Assembly (NCBI GenBank): GCA_951799405.1
Contig: OX637332.1
Span: 2,609,001-2,673,000, forward strand
Direction of reading: 5' to 3'
Origin: Agapetus fuscipes
Taxonomy: Eukaryota > Arthropoda > Insecta > Trichoptera > Glossosomatidae
DNA length: 64,000 nucleotides
Below are positions 38,640 through 48,675 of the stretch, piece after piece. A program made the translations under genes and the position numbers. Under the pieces are notes generated by a model that saw only the letters and a program-made list of their open reading frames with translations, was not told where the DNA came from and ran no database searches. The stretch's first letter is position 1; each line of letters opens with the position of its first letter.

Positions 38640-39065
38640 TACCTTTAATGACTCTGGAGGAAATGAAAGAAGTATGTAAGGACAGAAACACATGGCGGTT
38701 GATCTGTAATGTTGGCGGCTGGGGTTTGTTAAATTGGAATTAGTTTTCTGTTTAGTTTTGATGATATTATTATTTACTGATTTATAAAATGTAATTTGTC
38801 GTGTATGTTCTTTGACTTATAGGTTGGTATGCGGCTGACCACCCATGCTGTAAAAATGGTTCACTTTGCCAATGTCACCCCTGTTTCAGGGAAGGACGGC
38901 AAGAGTTGCAGGGTGTATGTCCATTTGAGATTTGGTTTTTATGTTGTAGGTTCACATGAGGCATGTGCAAGCGCGAACTTGTATGTGTCTGGTTGTGAGA
39001 ATGCATGTAATGTGAATCTCCAATGTAACATATCTTTGCAACTTAGATTAGATTAGATTAGATTT
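38640..39065 (+). mobile_element. LINE-A: ORF end, UTR and (GATTA)n tail
   Basis: Starts M-T-L-E-E-M-K-E-V-C-K-D-R-N-T-W-R-L-I-C-N, then UTR, GTTCTTTGACTTATAGGTTG at about 38806, and a tail of four GATTA units. One of the cleanest copies of this subfamily. Confidence 0.7.
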
Positions 39066-39134
39066 ACCGCACTAGTAGAGCGCTGTTTATCTATCTATCT
39101 ACCTATATAAAGCCAAAACATTTTAGATACTTTA

Positions 39135-39532
39135 TACCTGGTCGATAGCTAAATTGGAAGGATGCTTGCATTACATGCCGAGAGCTCGGGTTCGAATCCC
39201 ATCGAGGGTCACAGAAATGATTTCCCGTTTCGGTGTTTAATTCAAAACCCAAAATAAACTACCGGCAAGATTTACTCATTCTTGGAAAGAAATGATTCCA
39301 GAGCTGGGAAACCCTTACTTCAATTGAAGTGGTTAGCGCAAGACTAGCTAATCTGCCAAAATAAATAGATTCCAATTGCCGCATGCTCACCCCTTCGGGG
39401 AGAACGCAGAAAGAAGTTTAACGATGTATGTAGCTTAGTTGCGTTGCAGTGGTAGAGATGACCGAAAAAAGTATTGGCGTTCTAAATTCCTTAAATAGAA
39501 AACGCAAAACGCAACTAAGCTACACATATAGT
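39135..39532. mobile_element. SINE-1 plus short inverted SINE-1 end
   Basis: Plus SINE-1 39135-39445 (A box altered, B box GGGTTCGAATCCC) and a reversed 3' fragment 39499-39532 (AACGCAACTAAGCTACACAT). Confidence 0.6.
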
Positions 39533-39535
39533 GTG

Positions 39536-39815
39536 TTTAATTTTTTTTAGTTATTCAAAACACTGTTTTATTTTCACTACTTTATTATTTAATTATTTGG
39601 ACGTTTTCGACTCCACAGTAATCATCATCCACAGTAATCATCATCCACAGTAATCATCATCATTTGGATGATTACTGTGTAGTCGAAAACGTTTGTGTCC
39701 AAATAATTAAATAATAAATAAATAATAAAGAGTGAAAATAAAACAGTGTTTTGAATAACTAAAGATAAGATGAATTTTCACATTGTTAATGCACCAACCA
39801 TCCAAAATATATTTT
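39536..39815 (+). mobile_element. PLE-like fold-back with triplicated core
   Basis: Arms share CAAAACACTGTTTTATTTTC and AATTATTTGGACGTTTTCGA. At the centre CCACAGTAATCATCAT is repeated three times (39613-39661). ATG at 39773 opens M-N-F-H-I-V-N-A-P-T-I-Q-N. Hammerhead-like core degenerate. Confidence 0.5.
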
Positions 39816-40049
39816 TTTTCGTTTTGCAACTACACATTCTTAATGAATGAAATATGAGTCGTATTGAGTATATCTTTGCAACTTAGATAGCTGATATGAT
39901 GGTGTAGAGTCTAGACCTACCGCAATAAGAAAAAAATGGGAATATTTTTGACTAATGTATACCTACTTTAAGCGTACGATGTATAGAGGTATTTATAATA
40001 TGTTAGAAACATTTTTAACCCTTTCCCTACCAGAGATGAGATATATCCA

Positions 40050-40510
40050 TTATAATCTGTAATCTAAGATAATATCTTAACATTTAAAATTCATATTAAA
40101 TGCATTCCCATAAACAGACACGTGTAAGTGCGCGCTTACAAATGCTGCATGTGTACTTACAAAGGTATGAGGCTGACCACCCATACTGTAGAAAGTGCTT
40201 GACTTTTCCAATGTCCCATTGTTTCAGGGAAGGTCGGCAAGAGTTGCAGGGCCTATGTTCATTTGAGATTGTGTTTTTAGATTGCCAGTCGACATGCGAC
40301 ATATTTAAGTGCGTGTATATAAAAAATCAAAATATGCGTATTCCTTGACTTATAGGGTGGTATGACGCTGACCACCCATACTGTAAAAAATGGTTCCCTT
40401 TACCAATGTTACCCCTGTGTCAGGGAAGGTCGGCAAAAGTTGTAGGGCTTATGTTCATTAGAGGTTTGGATTTTATTTGTAAGTACACATTCAGCATTTG
40501 TAAGCGCGAA
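40050..40510. mobile_element. LINE-A pieces
   Basis: Minus 40050-40165, plus 40166-40320, plus 40335-40510 (start ATTCCTTGACTTATAGGGTG). The last is interrupted at 40515 by SINE-2 and ends at 40845-40905. Confidence 0.6.
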
Positions 40511-40517
40511 CCACATG

Positions 40518-40843
40518 TGTTTTTTTTTGTTTTAAGAAATCCTGTGCGGGAGACTCCCTAGATTCTAGAGACTCTATGGGTCTATGACACTTGTTGTAGT
40601 GAGGTGTACGAACTTGGTCGTCGCTACAAAGCGCCAATACTCAAGCAAGACCCAGTTGCTGTAAGGCTGGATGCACCTTTAGTGACCGGTCTTTGCTAAA
40701 GGTTTTATGAATTTTTTCAACCCACTGAAGAGCATATTTGGAAATTTAAATTTGTATATTTTTTGTGCTCCGCCGGGATCCGAATCCACAACCTTCCATA
40801 TACGAGTCCAAAGTGCTGACACTGGACTACGGACCGGTTTGTT
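40518..40843 (-). mobile_element. SINE-2 with P-type tail, inside LINE-A
   Basis: Minus strand: head ACCGGTCCGTAGTCCAGTG, B box GGATTCGGATCCC, body, CGACGACCAAGTTCGTACAC, then CCCGCACAGGATTTCTTAAA and an A-run. It shows that the P unit is the 3' part of full-length SINE-2. LINE-A resumes at 40845 (TTAGTGGACATGCATTTGG). Confidence 0.6.
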
Positions 40844-40951
40844 AGTGGACATGCATTTGGTATGAGCTTTAAATGTTAATATATCTTTGCAACTTAGATT
40901 AGAGATTATTATAATAATTTGCAGCTTAGATTATAAACAGCTTCGGGAGGG

Positions 40952-41167
40952 TTGGGTATGCCGGAGCGCGTCGACAATAAATGTGTTTGCCAATCGGAAT
41001 GGTATCGTTATGACAACCTCGCAAGGTATTTGTTGACCAAACACTCCGGCAACTTGTTACCGAGCTGCGAGTTGGTTTTCCCTTTGAGAATTATTCGTGC
41101 AGCGTTCTTCCATATGCGTTGCATTGAACTCTACCAGCTAAGGCGTCCATTGAAAAAGGTTCTGTAA
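40952..41167 (+). pseudogene. Unrecognised 71-codon frame
   Basis: Balanced composition, cysteines and W-Y-R-Y; reads V-C-Q-S-E-W-Y-R-Y-D-N-L-A-R-Y-L-L-T-K-H, then P-L-R-I-I-R-A-A-F-F-H-M. It is bounded by LINE-A tails on both sides, so it may be a piece of an element ORF. No domain recognised. Confidence 0.2.
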
Positions 41168-41171
41168 TCTG

Positions 41172-41880
41172 TGATCTCAGTTGCAAATATATATATATAC
41201 ATTTAAGGCTCTCGAATGCATGCCCTCAAACAAACACACGTAGTTCGCGCTTAAAAATGCTGAATGTGTAAATCCAAACCTCAAATAAACATAAGCCCTA
41301 CAACTTTTGCCGACCTTCTCTGACACAGGGGTGACATTGGCAAAATGAACCATTTTTTACTATATGGGTTGTCAGCCTCATACCAACCTATAAGTGAAGG
41401 AATAATCTATATTTAATCTATAATCTAAGTTTCAGAGATATATTAACATTTAAGGCTCTCGAATGCATGCCCACAAACAAACACGCGTAGTTCGCGCTTA
41501 CAAATGCTGAATGTGCACTTACAAAGAAAATCAAAACGTCAAATGCGCATAAGCCCAAAAACTTTTGCGGACCTTCCCTGACACAGGGGTGACATTGGCA
41601 AAGTGAACCATTTTTTACAATATGGACAGCCTCATACTTTCCTATAAGTCAAGGAACTTTGGTACGAGGCTGACCACCCGTGCTGTAAAAATCGGTTCAC
41701 TTTTGCCAATGCCACCCCGGTTCAGGAAACGGTGGCAGGAGTCGCAAGGTTTATGTCCGTGTGAGGTTTTCTTTATTTGTATGCCCACATGCAGAATGTG
41801 TAGACGCGAACCTACATGTGCCTGTCTGTAGAGCCTTAAATGTTAACATATCCTTGCAGCTTAGATTATAGATTATAGAT
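41172..41880. mobile_element. Three LINE-A 3' ends
   Basis: Minus 41172-41400, minus 41410-41655, plus 41661-41880. The last belongs to the GGTTCAGG subfamily with a GATTATA tail. Confidence 0.65.
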
Positions 41881-41885
41881 AGATA

Positions 41886-42140
41886 GAATACAAATAATAA
41901 ATAACATTTAAGTACACAAAAAACAACAAAACCTTAAAAAGAAATCTATACAAAAAAGTCAATGCTTTTCTATACAAAAATGTAACATAAATCAATGAGC
42001 CAACATTACAAATGAACATTGCAGATTAACCGCCATTTCTTCCTGTCCTTACATCCATACTTTTTTCATTTCATTCTGAGTCATAACACTTTTTCATACA
42101 AACCCTCCTTTTATTATGACAGCATATCCCATTCATTAGT
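41886..42140 (-). mobile_element. LINE-A UTR and ORF end
   Basis: GAATACAAATAATAAATAAC to CATATCCCATTCATTAG. The terminal unit is missing. Confidence 0.55.
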
Positions 42141-42640
42141 AAAACCTTTAAACTGAAAAAAAGTTCAAATAAAATTTTATTCTCATTGACACTTTGTTTA
42201 GTGCCAAACAAAATATAAGCTACAAAATAGTTGTAAATAAATAGCATACAACAAAAATTATAGTATAGCGGACGTTGTACCTGCCACATAGGTAACTAGA
42301 GGTCGTTATTCTTACCTTCAAATCAGCTGATTTCAAATAATACCGTGTTATTAGTATTCACTATTAAATGCTCTAAGCTAAACCGTGAAAAAAAACTATT
42401 AAAAAACGTAAACAGTACACTGAGTTTAAAACCGATTGCGTAAATCGAAAATGTATACAATTTCCAAGTGTGCTCCTAGAGAGTGATTTAGTTTTCACAC
42501 ATTTTTTTTTGATTTACGCAATCGAGTTGGTTTCACGAAATGCTTATATACTCGGGGTACTTGTACGTTGCAAACAATCGATCAACTTCCTTTGAATACG
42601 TAGGCACTATTGAGAAATAATAAGAATGTTTTTTTTTTAT
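42141..42640. other. No gene; weak inverted repeat
   Basis: AACCGATTGCGTAAATCGAA (about 42429) and GATTTACGCAATCGAGTTGG (about 42511-42530) form a small fold-back of about 110 bp. Otherwise unassigned. Confidence 0.35.
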
Positions 42641-42644
42641 TTTT

Positions 42645-42815
42645 TTAAATAGACTTGTGAAGAGCAATGCAATTCACGAACCTATTTTGCCTCGCCAGAA
42701 ATAGGTATTTTTATTATCAATTAATAATTTATCATTCAAAATTTTAATGAATTTTTAATCTATAACTACTCAATGGTATCTGTTGAACCAGGGTCAAAAT
42801 TGCTGTCGATCGTTT
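42645..42815 (-). mobile_element. SINE-3 body, reversed
   Basis: AGACTTGTGAAGAGCAATGC to TGTTGAACCAGGGTCAAAAT. The tRNA head is missing. Confidence 0.6.
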
Positions 42816-42869
42816 TTCAATATTTATTCTCCTAAATTAGTTCCGTATCCAAGTGATTTGCCATGGCAT

Positions 42870-43045
42870 GTCCGGTCCATGGCTTAGCTGGGAAAGTGCT
42901 TGCATTCCATGTCTAGAGCTCGGGTTCCAATTCCCGATTGGGTAGCCTCCTTACCTGTAAAAATAAATAGATTCCATTCGCCACATGCGAAACCCTTCGG
43001 CGATAACGCGGCAAGAAGTTTCACTACATGTATAGTTTAGTACGT
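42870..43045 (+). mobile_element. SINE-1 with internal deletion
   Basis: Head GTCCATGGCTTAGCTGG and B box GGGTTCCAATTCCC, then directly the 3' part (CTTACCTGTAAAAATAAATA). About 150 bp of body deleted. Confidence 0.6.
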
Positions 43046-43109
43046 TAATATAAAGTACAACAACTGCATGCTTCGTGAAAAATATAATATTTTGGTACTT
43101 AGTTTATAA

Positions 43110-43365
43110 TACTCTATAATCTAAGCTGCAAATATATGTTAGCATTTAAAGCTCATATAAAATGCATGCCCATAGACAGACACATGTAGGTTCGCGCGTA
43201 CACATTATGCATGTGTGCAAACAAATAAACAAAACATCACAGGAACATAAACCTTGCAATTCCTGCCGCATTTTCTTGAAACTGGGGTGGCACTGACAAA
43301 AGCGAATCAATTTTTAACAGCACGGGGAATCAGCCTCATACCAACCTATCAGTCAAAGAGCACTT
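43110..43365 (-). mobile_element. LINE-A 3' end
   Basis: TATAATCTAAGCTGCAAATA to CCTATCAGTCAAAGA; GAAACTGGGGTGGCACTG subfamily. Confidence 0.6.
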
Positions 43366-43534
43366 AAGTGCCTTGTTTGAATTGACCGTTGGTGCAATAA
43401 AACATAAAAAATGGCAATTGTTAATTTTTTATCATTATTCATCTTACCCAAAGGGAGCTTCATTTTTGTTTACAAAATGATTCTCATTGTTACTACTCAT
43501 ACAACATGGTACTAGTAATATTAAATTTGCAATT

Positions 43535-43735
43535 ACAATACGCCAATGTCACTCCTGTTTCAGGGAAGGTCGGCAGGAGTTGTAGGGTGTATGTCCATTT
43601 AAGACTTGGTTTCTATATTGTAGGTTTACACGCGGCATGCGCAAGCGCGAACTTGTACGTGTCTACTTGTGAGAATGAATGCAGTGTGAATCCCCAATCT
43701 TACATATCTTTGCAACTTAGATTAAATTAGATTAA
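43535..43735 (+). mobile_element. LINE-A 3' end, GATTA tail
   Basis: CAATGTCACTCCTGTTTCAG to TTAGATTAAATTAGATTAAA. The start is missing. Confidence 0.6.
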
Positions 43736-44008
43736 ATACGTTATTATTCACACACAGCGAATCTATAGCTCAAACGAAACCTAACGTGAATTTGCCACAC
43801 AAAAAAAACGGATCATCCATGGATCACCTATTGATCAAATGTGTAGAAAAAGTTACGAGTTATCAGGTAATTGTTGAAATGACGGCATGCCATTGTTTCG
43901 AATGTATTAAGGCCCATCTAGCTATACTAAATGCATTAAAGTTTCTGCCATATTTTTTTTTGCATTAAGATCTCTTATTTTATTTTGATATTTTTTTGGA
44001 GTTGGTAG
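43736..44008. other. No gene seen
   Basis: A 60-codon frame at 43786-43968 has no recognisable features. Confidence 0.35.
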
Positions 44009-44009
44009 C

Positions 44010-44345
44010 TAATCTAATCTAAGTTGCAAAGATTTGTTACATTGGAAATTCACATTACATGCATTCTCACAACCAGACACAAGTTCGCGCTTGCACATGC
44101 CTCATGTGAACCTACAACATAAAAACCAAATCTCAAATGGACATACACCCTGCAACTCTTGCCTTCCTTCCCTGAGACAGGGGTGACAATGGCAAAGTGA
44201 ACCATTTTTACAGCATGGGTGGTCAGCCGCATACCAACCTATATGTCAGGGAACATACACGACAAATTACATTTTATACATCACTAAATAATAATATCTA
44301 TGGACAACAAACAGAAAACAAATTCCAATTTAATAAACCCAATTT
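44010..44345 (-). mobile_element. LINE-A 3' end with UTR
   Basis: Reversed GATTA subfamily. UTR extends to AATTCCAATTTAATAAACCC. Confidence 0.65.
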
Positions 44346-44379
44346 GCTCAATTAAAAAAATAATTGCTTTATTATGGAA

Positions 44380-44520
44380 GGTATCAGGGTTATTGACAAC
44401 ACATTTGGTCTGTAGCTGATCCTTGGATCATTTTTTTTTTATGGAAAATTCACTTTATTGGCGGCTGAGCCATGAATTTTCAGTGTGTGAATAACACCGT
44501 ATTATTTAAATTTCGATAAT
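44380..44520. mobile_element. PLE-like remnant
   Basis: TTGACAACACATTTGGTCTG ... GATCCTTGGATCA and GAAAATTCACTTTATTGGCG parallel 3660-3735. ATGAATTTTCAGTGTGTGAA resembles the M-N-F-H-x-V-N opening with H changed to Q. Confidence 0.4.
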
Positions 44521-45265
44521 TATAAATATGGTCAGTTATGAAAGCTTGGGTGGATTTTATGTACACCCATAGTGTATTTTATTACCAAAAAAGATTAAGG
44601 GAGAAATGACTCAAAGACGCCAAACAAAATCGTGACTGAAAACCCTACGATAATAATTAAGCAAAATCACCATATCTCTATTTTCAGCTGCATTACCTGA
44701 AGTGAAATCTACTTCTTGAAAGCCGATCCTGGAATGTGGTTCAAACCAAGATAGCGCTCACTAAAAAAATAATACCCTAAATTTAGTAGTCTGTCAAACA
44801 CAGGTATATTCTCCTAAAATGATTTCAGCTTTATATGCATTTGGAATTATTGTTTCCTGATTTTGTGTGCAAAAAAATTTGAAAACATTTCGATTAAGTT
44901 GTTTATTTTCCTTGTATGCTAATTTTTACCTGAATATTTTTTTCAAAATCACAGTCGGAAAACCCATTTCTCACGGCAGCGCGCGGTCAGAAAATCCCAG
45001 CACCGACGTGTCGCACTAAAAATGTGCGCAAGGCTGATGGGTGATGTATTCAAAACAGGTTATACGCGTCATGATGGGCTGCTCACACAGACCGGGACAG
45101 TGAACAGTATACAGTAGTTAAGTCAGTGTGTTTACAAGTACATGTAGACGCATTGTGAGCAATGATATGGGGGAATTTATTCGATAGACAGTGATTAAGC
45201 TCTTGTTTTCCTTCTTCTTTTTTGTCTTATGATAAAAATAAAGATTGGTGAACATCATATCATAA
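44521..45265. other. No gene seen
   Basis: No ORF over 60 codons. 44970-45110 is relatively CpG-rich (ACGGCAGCGCGCGGTCAG) but has no recognisable exon or repeat. Confidence 0.35.
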
Positions 45266-45266
45266 A

Positions 45267-45649
45267 GGCAATAGGGCATAAGCGACATTCAGGAGAGCAG
45301 TTTAAATTTTGATATAGCAGGAAAATGGCATAACTTTTTTATTTTTTATCGTATCGTTAAAATCAAAACAGCTCTAAAAAAATAGAAATAAAGGCATTAA
45401 TTGGCATTCGTATTAATGTGGTTTTACGATTTTTTATGTCACAAGTGCGTTTAGGACATAAAAAGCAAAAATCTTGTTGGTTACACCAAAACCATGCTTC
45501 AAAAACGCAATTGTTTGCTTGCGCATAAACAACAACAAAAAATCATCGTAGAGCTATGGGAGTAAGCGCATTAGAAAGAGCGGAAAATTTTAAGTAGGAT
45601 AGCATTCATATCTCATTTTTGACCAAAACGTCGCTTATGCGCTACTTCC
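45267..45649. mobile_element. DNA element M4
   Basis: Ends GGCAATAGGGCATAAGCGAC and GTCGCTTATGCGCTACTTCC are inverted. About 383 bp, no transposase. One end also occurs at 12644-12686. AAA/TTT flanks do not give a clear duplication. Confidence 0.5.
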
Positions 45650-45696
45650 TTTAAATTGTCGATATCAATTTACACTTTTAATCTAGTATTCTGTCT

Positions 45697-45860
45697 AGTG
45701 TCTGCAAAGCCATTGTTTCAGGTTCTTCATCAAGGATATTTTCCTTTGACCTTGAGCGTTTTTTTAATTTCATTCTTCCCTGAATAATGACTCTAACGGG
45801 CCAATTTTTGTAACTTCTCGTTATGTGACCGAAATAATATTTTTTTGCCATTTGCGGACA
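45697..45860 (-). pseudogene. Decayed LINE-F-like ORF piece
   Basis: Minus strand: Y-Y-F-G-H-I-T-R, then about 55 bases on a K-x-K-x-x-R-S-R-S-K-E-N region and M-K-N-L-K-Q-W, in different frames. Resembles the RT tail of 37595-37860. Confidence 0.35.
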
Positions 45861-45904
45861 TCAGGAAATTGGATCGGGTATTCAAACTGGAAAAAACTTT
45901 GGCA

Positions 45905-45939
45905 TTTGTGACTCGATCTATTCAGGATCGAGTCACAAA
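45905..45939. repeat. Perfect 14-bp hairpin
   Basis: TTTGTGACTCGATC, 7-base loop, GATCGAGTCACAAA. No T-run follows, and this is a eukaryote, so not a terminator. Confidence 0.5.
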
Positions 45940-45954
45940 CCATTTTTAGGTACT

Positions 45955-46540
45955 CTTCTTACCTCTAACCATTTACCACTTACAACTTACCTCTTACCAC
46001 TTACAACTTACCTCTTACCACTTACAACTTACCTCTTACCACTTACAACTTACCTCTTACCACTTACAACTCAGCACTTACAGCTCACCACCTACCACTC
46101 AACATTTACAATATACCACTTATCACTTACCAATTGTAACTTATGACTTACTACTGATGATGATGATGATGAGTTGATGATTTCTTTATAGCGCCGTTTC
46201 GTGATGTAGTCACTCCAAGGGCGCAAAGCCTACTAACCATTTAACACTCGCCAGTCATCACTCGTCATTTATAACTTATCACTTTGCACTTACCACGTAT
46301 TACTCATCATCTACCACTTACCACTTACAATCAACTTGTTACAATACTTACCACTTACCATTTAAGAACTCACTACTAACCATTTAACACTTACAACTTC
46401 CATTCAACTTGTTACAATACTTACCAGTTACCATTTACCACTTACCACTTACAATCAACTCTTAACAATACCTACTTACCAGTTACTATTTGACCACTCA
46501 ATATTTACCATTTACTACTTACCATTTACCACTTACCACT
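45955..46540 (+). repeat. CTTACCA-type minisatellite
   Basis: Degenerate tandem array of 7-14 bp units (CTTACCACTTACAA). Regular at 45970-46070, looser later, interrupted at about 46140-46225 by a reversed L2-like tail (GATGATGATGATGATGAGTT, TATAGCGCCGTTTCGTGATG). A further piece lies at 47262-47335. Confidence 0.65.
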
Positions 46541-46542
46541 TG

Positions 46543-47255
46543 CGGCTGACCACCCATGCTGTAAAAGTTGTTCACTTTGTCAATATCACCCCTGTTTCAG
46601 GGAAGGACGGCAAGAGTTAGATAGATAGATTCATTTTCACACATTATTGTACATAACAGGTTAAACCTAATACGTACAATAATTAAAAACATTAATTAGC
46701 ATTATATGACATAAAATTTAAAAGAAAAAAAATCAAAGATGAAAATAAGTAACCGAAATCAGCTTAAGAGAAACGAAGCCTCTGTCTAAGCTGATTTTCA
46801 CTCAGGTGGAAGATATAGTTGCAGGGTGTATGTCCATTTGAGATTTGGGTTTTTATGTTGTCATGTATGTTCCTTGACTTATAGGTTGTTATGCGGCTGA
46901 CCACCCATAATATAAAAAATTGGTTCACTTTGCCAATGTCACCCCTGTTTCAGGGAAGGACGGCAAGAGTTGCAGGGCTTATGTTCATTTGAGATTGGGT
47001 TTTTATATTGTAGGTCCACATGCGGCATGTGTTAGCGCGAAATTATACATATCTGCTTGTGGGAATGCATTTAATATAAATCTTAAATGATATATATCTT
47101 TGCAGCTCAGATTAGATTAGATTAGATGTTCTTAGTTCACATGCGGCATGTGCAAGCGCGAACTTGTACGTGTCTGCTTGTGAGAATGCATATAACGTGA
47201 ATCCCCAATGTAACATATCTTTGCAAACTTAGATAAGATTAGATTAGATCAGACT
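46543..47255 (+). mobile_element. LINE-A cluster with third insert at the GAGTT site
   Basis: 46543-46618 and 46813-46860 are one copy split at AAGAGTT by about 195 bp of unidentified sequence. 46862-47125 is a copy ending in (GATTA)n. 47126-47255 is a further 3' part. The insert includes an inverted pair around AATCAGCTTA/TAAGCTGATT. Confidence 0.6.
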
Positions 47256-47335
47256 TACCATCACCTCGTTACAATATTTACCACTAACCATTTGAGCACT
47301 CACTACTTACCGTTTACCACTTACCACTCACATAT

Positions 47336-47640
47336 CTACTGTCCTCGCCTACGCCAGGAATTAGCGTTTCAATGTCGTAGGAAGTGAGCGGGGGAATCAC
47401 CGGCAGAATTGAGCGCTAACAGCTCATCATGGTGTCATATTATACATTACACGGACGTGCCCTGGCGCAAGGACCCCCCGCTTGTGTTTTGCATTCAGTT
47501 TTCATAATTTCATCTTCAAGGTGTAACTGTTTATTCAAATACGAGTGCACACTCGTTGAATATCAACGCCTGATTATGAATTTTTTCCTTGTATATTTAT
47601 CAAATTAACAAAGTTCCAATTCACTTTTTACAACTTTATT
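47336..47640. other. No gene seen
   Basis: 47340-47480 is GC-richer (CTACGCCAGGAATTAGCG, GTGCCCTGGCGCAAGGACCC), not recognised. The rest grades into PLE-like sequence on the minus strand. Confidence 0.35.
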
Positions 47641-47646
47641 TCTGTC

Positions 47647-47675
47647 TAGCACTTTCGCCTACAAGGCATCATCAG
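47647..47675 (-). ncRNA. Hammerhead-like motif (PLE), split from its flank by a MITE
   Basis: CTGATGA, T, stem GCCT/AGGC with loop TGT, GAA, AGTGCT, A. Followed on the minus strand by AAATAAAGTTGTAAAAAG. A third stem sequence with pairing kept. MITE M1 inserted at its CAG (reverse of CTG) end. Confidence 0.45.
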
Positions 47676-47915
47676 TACCCTCAGTACGAGTTGCAAAACT
47701 TGAACAAAGTAAAGTTTACGGAAAATATTAAAGAGTGATTTCTCCCTAAATCTGCGGTTTTCGTTTGTTTGAAGTTGATTTTCTTCATCACTGTAACTCT
47801 TTTGCTAAGACCGCAAAGTGTAAGAAACAAAAACGGCAGATTTTGGGAGAAATCACTCTTTAATGTTTTCCGTAAACTTTACTTTACTCAAGTTTTGCAA
47901 CTCGTACTTAGGGTC
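47676..47915. mobile_element. MITE M1 with CAG duplication, in PLE-like sequence
   Basis: TACCCTCAGTACGAGTTGCA at left and its inverted end at right. CAG at 47673-47675 and 47916-47918. Removing it restores CATCAGGACAATG, continuous with the motif. Confidence 0.65.
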
Positions 47916-48004
47916 CAGGACAATGACAATTACTTGAATTTACATTTCTTGTTCCTTGACTAATAGGTTGGTATAACGCTGAATCCCATGCTGCAAAAAC
48001 ATAG

Positions 48005-48675
48005 TTCTTGAAGCATTTGAGAAGCATGACAGGAAAAACTCTGAAGGATAGAGTTAGGAATGAATGGGTATTTGAAAGAGGAATGTAATTTGAAAGAGGA
48101 TTCCTTGACTTATAGGTTAGTATGAGGCTGACCACCCATACTGTAAAAAATGGTTCACTTTGCCAATGTCACCCCTGTTTCAGGGAAGGTCGGCAAAAGT
48201 TGTGGGGCTTATGTTCATTTGAGGTTTGGATTTTATTTGTAAGTACACATTCAGCATTTGTAAGCGCGAACTACACTTGTTGGTTTGTGGGCATACATCT
48301 GAGAGCTTTGAATGAATATATCCTTGCAACTTAGATTATAGATTATAGATGTAAAAGATAAGGTACAAAAGATGTGATGAGATGGTTTGGGCATGTGGAA
48401 AAAATGAATGATGATAGACTAACAAAGTATATATACAAAGAAAGTGTGAAAGGAAAAAGAGGGAAGGGATGACCGATAAAAGTATGGAGTGATCAGATTG
48501 AGGAGATTGTGAAAGAATGGGGTATACAAAGTGGGCGTAAAAGAAGGAAATGCATGAAAAAGGTGATGGATATGAATGAATTGAAAGAGGTATGTCAGGA
48601 TAGGGAAAAATAGAGGTAGCTCTGCAGAGGCTCTGGCCACCCCTAGTGGAATGGCGACAAAGTTACAGTTACTTA
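48005..48675 (+). pseudogene. LINE-B split by LINE-A
   Basis: LINE-B 48005-48102 (GAAGCATTTGAGAAGCATGA ... TTTGAAAGAGGAT) resumes at 48350 (GTAAAAGATAAGGTACAAAA) and runs through the R-W-F-G-H-V-E-K-M region to the C-R-G-S-G end. Joining the two sides restores the order seen at 9973-10479. Stops and frameshifts present. Confidence 0.7.
48103..48349 (+). mobile_element. LINE-A 3' end inside LINE-B
   Basis: TTCCTTGACTTATAGGTTAG to GATTATAGATTATAGAT. Near-identical to 8083-8335. It lies in an ORF region of LINE-B, so it is a clean insertion. Confidence 0.7.

Noticed and set aside
45905..45939. Rho-independent terminator
   Set aside because: Perfect hairpin but no T-run, and the window is eukaryotic.
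45955..46540. CRISPR array
   Set aside because: Units are 7-14 bp, contiguous and without spacers: a minisatellite.
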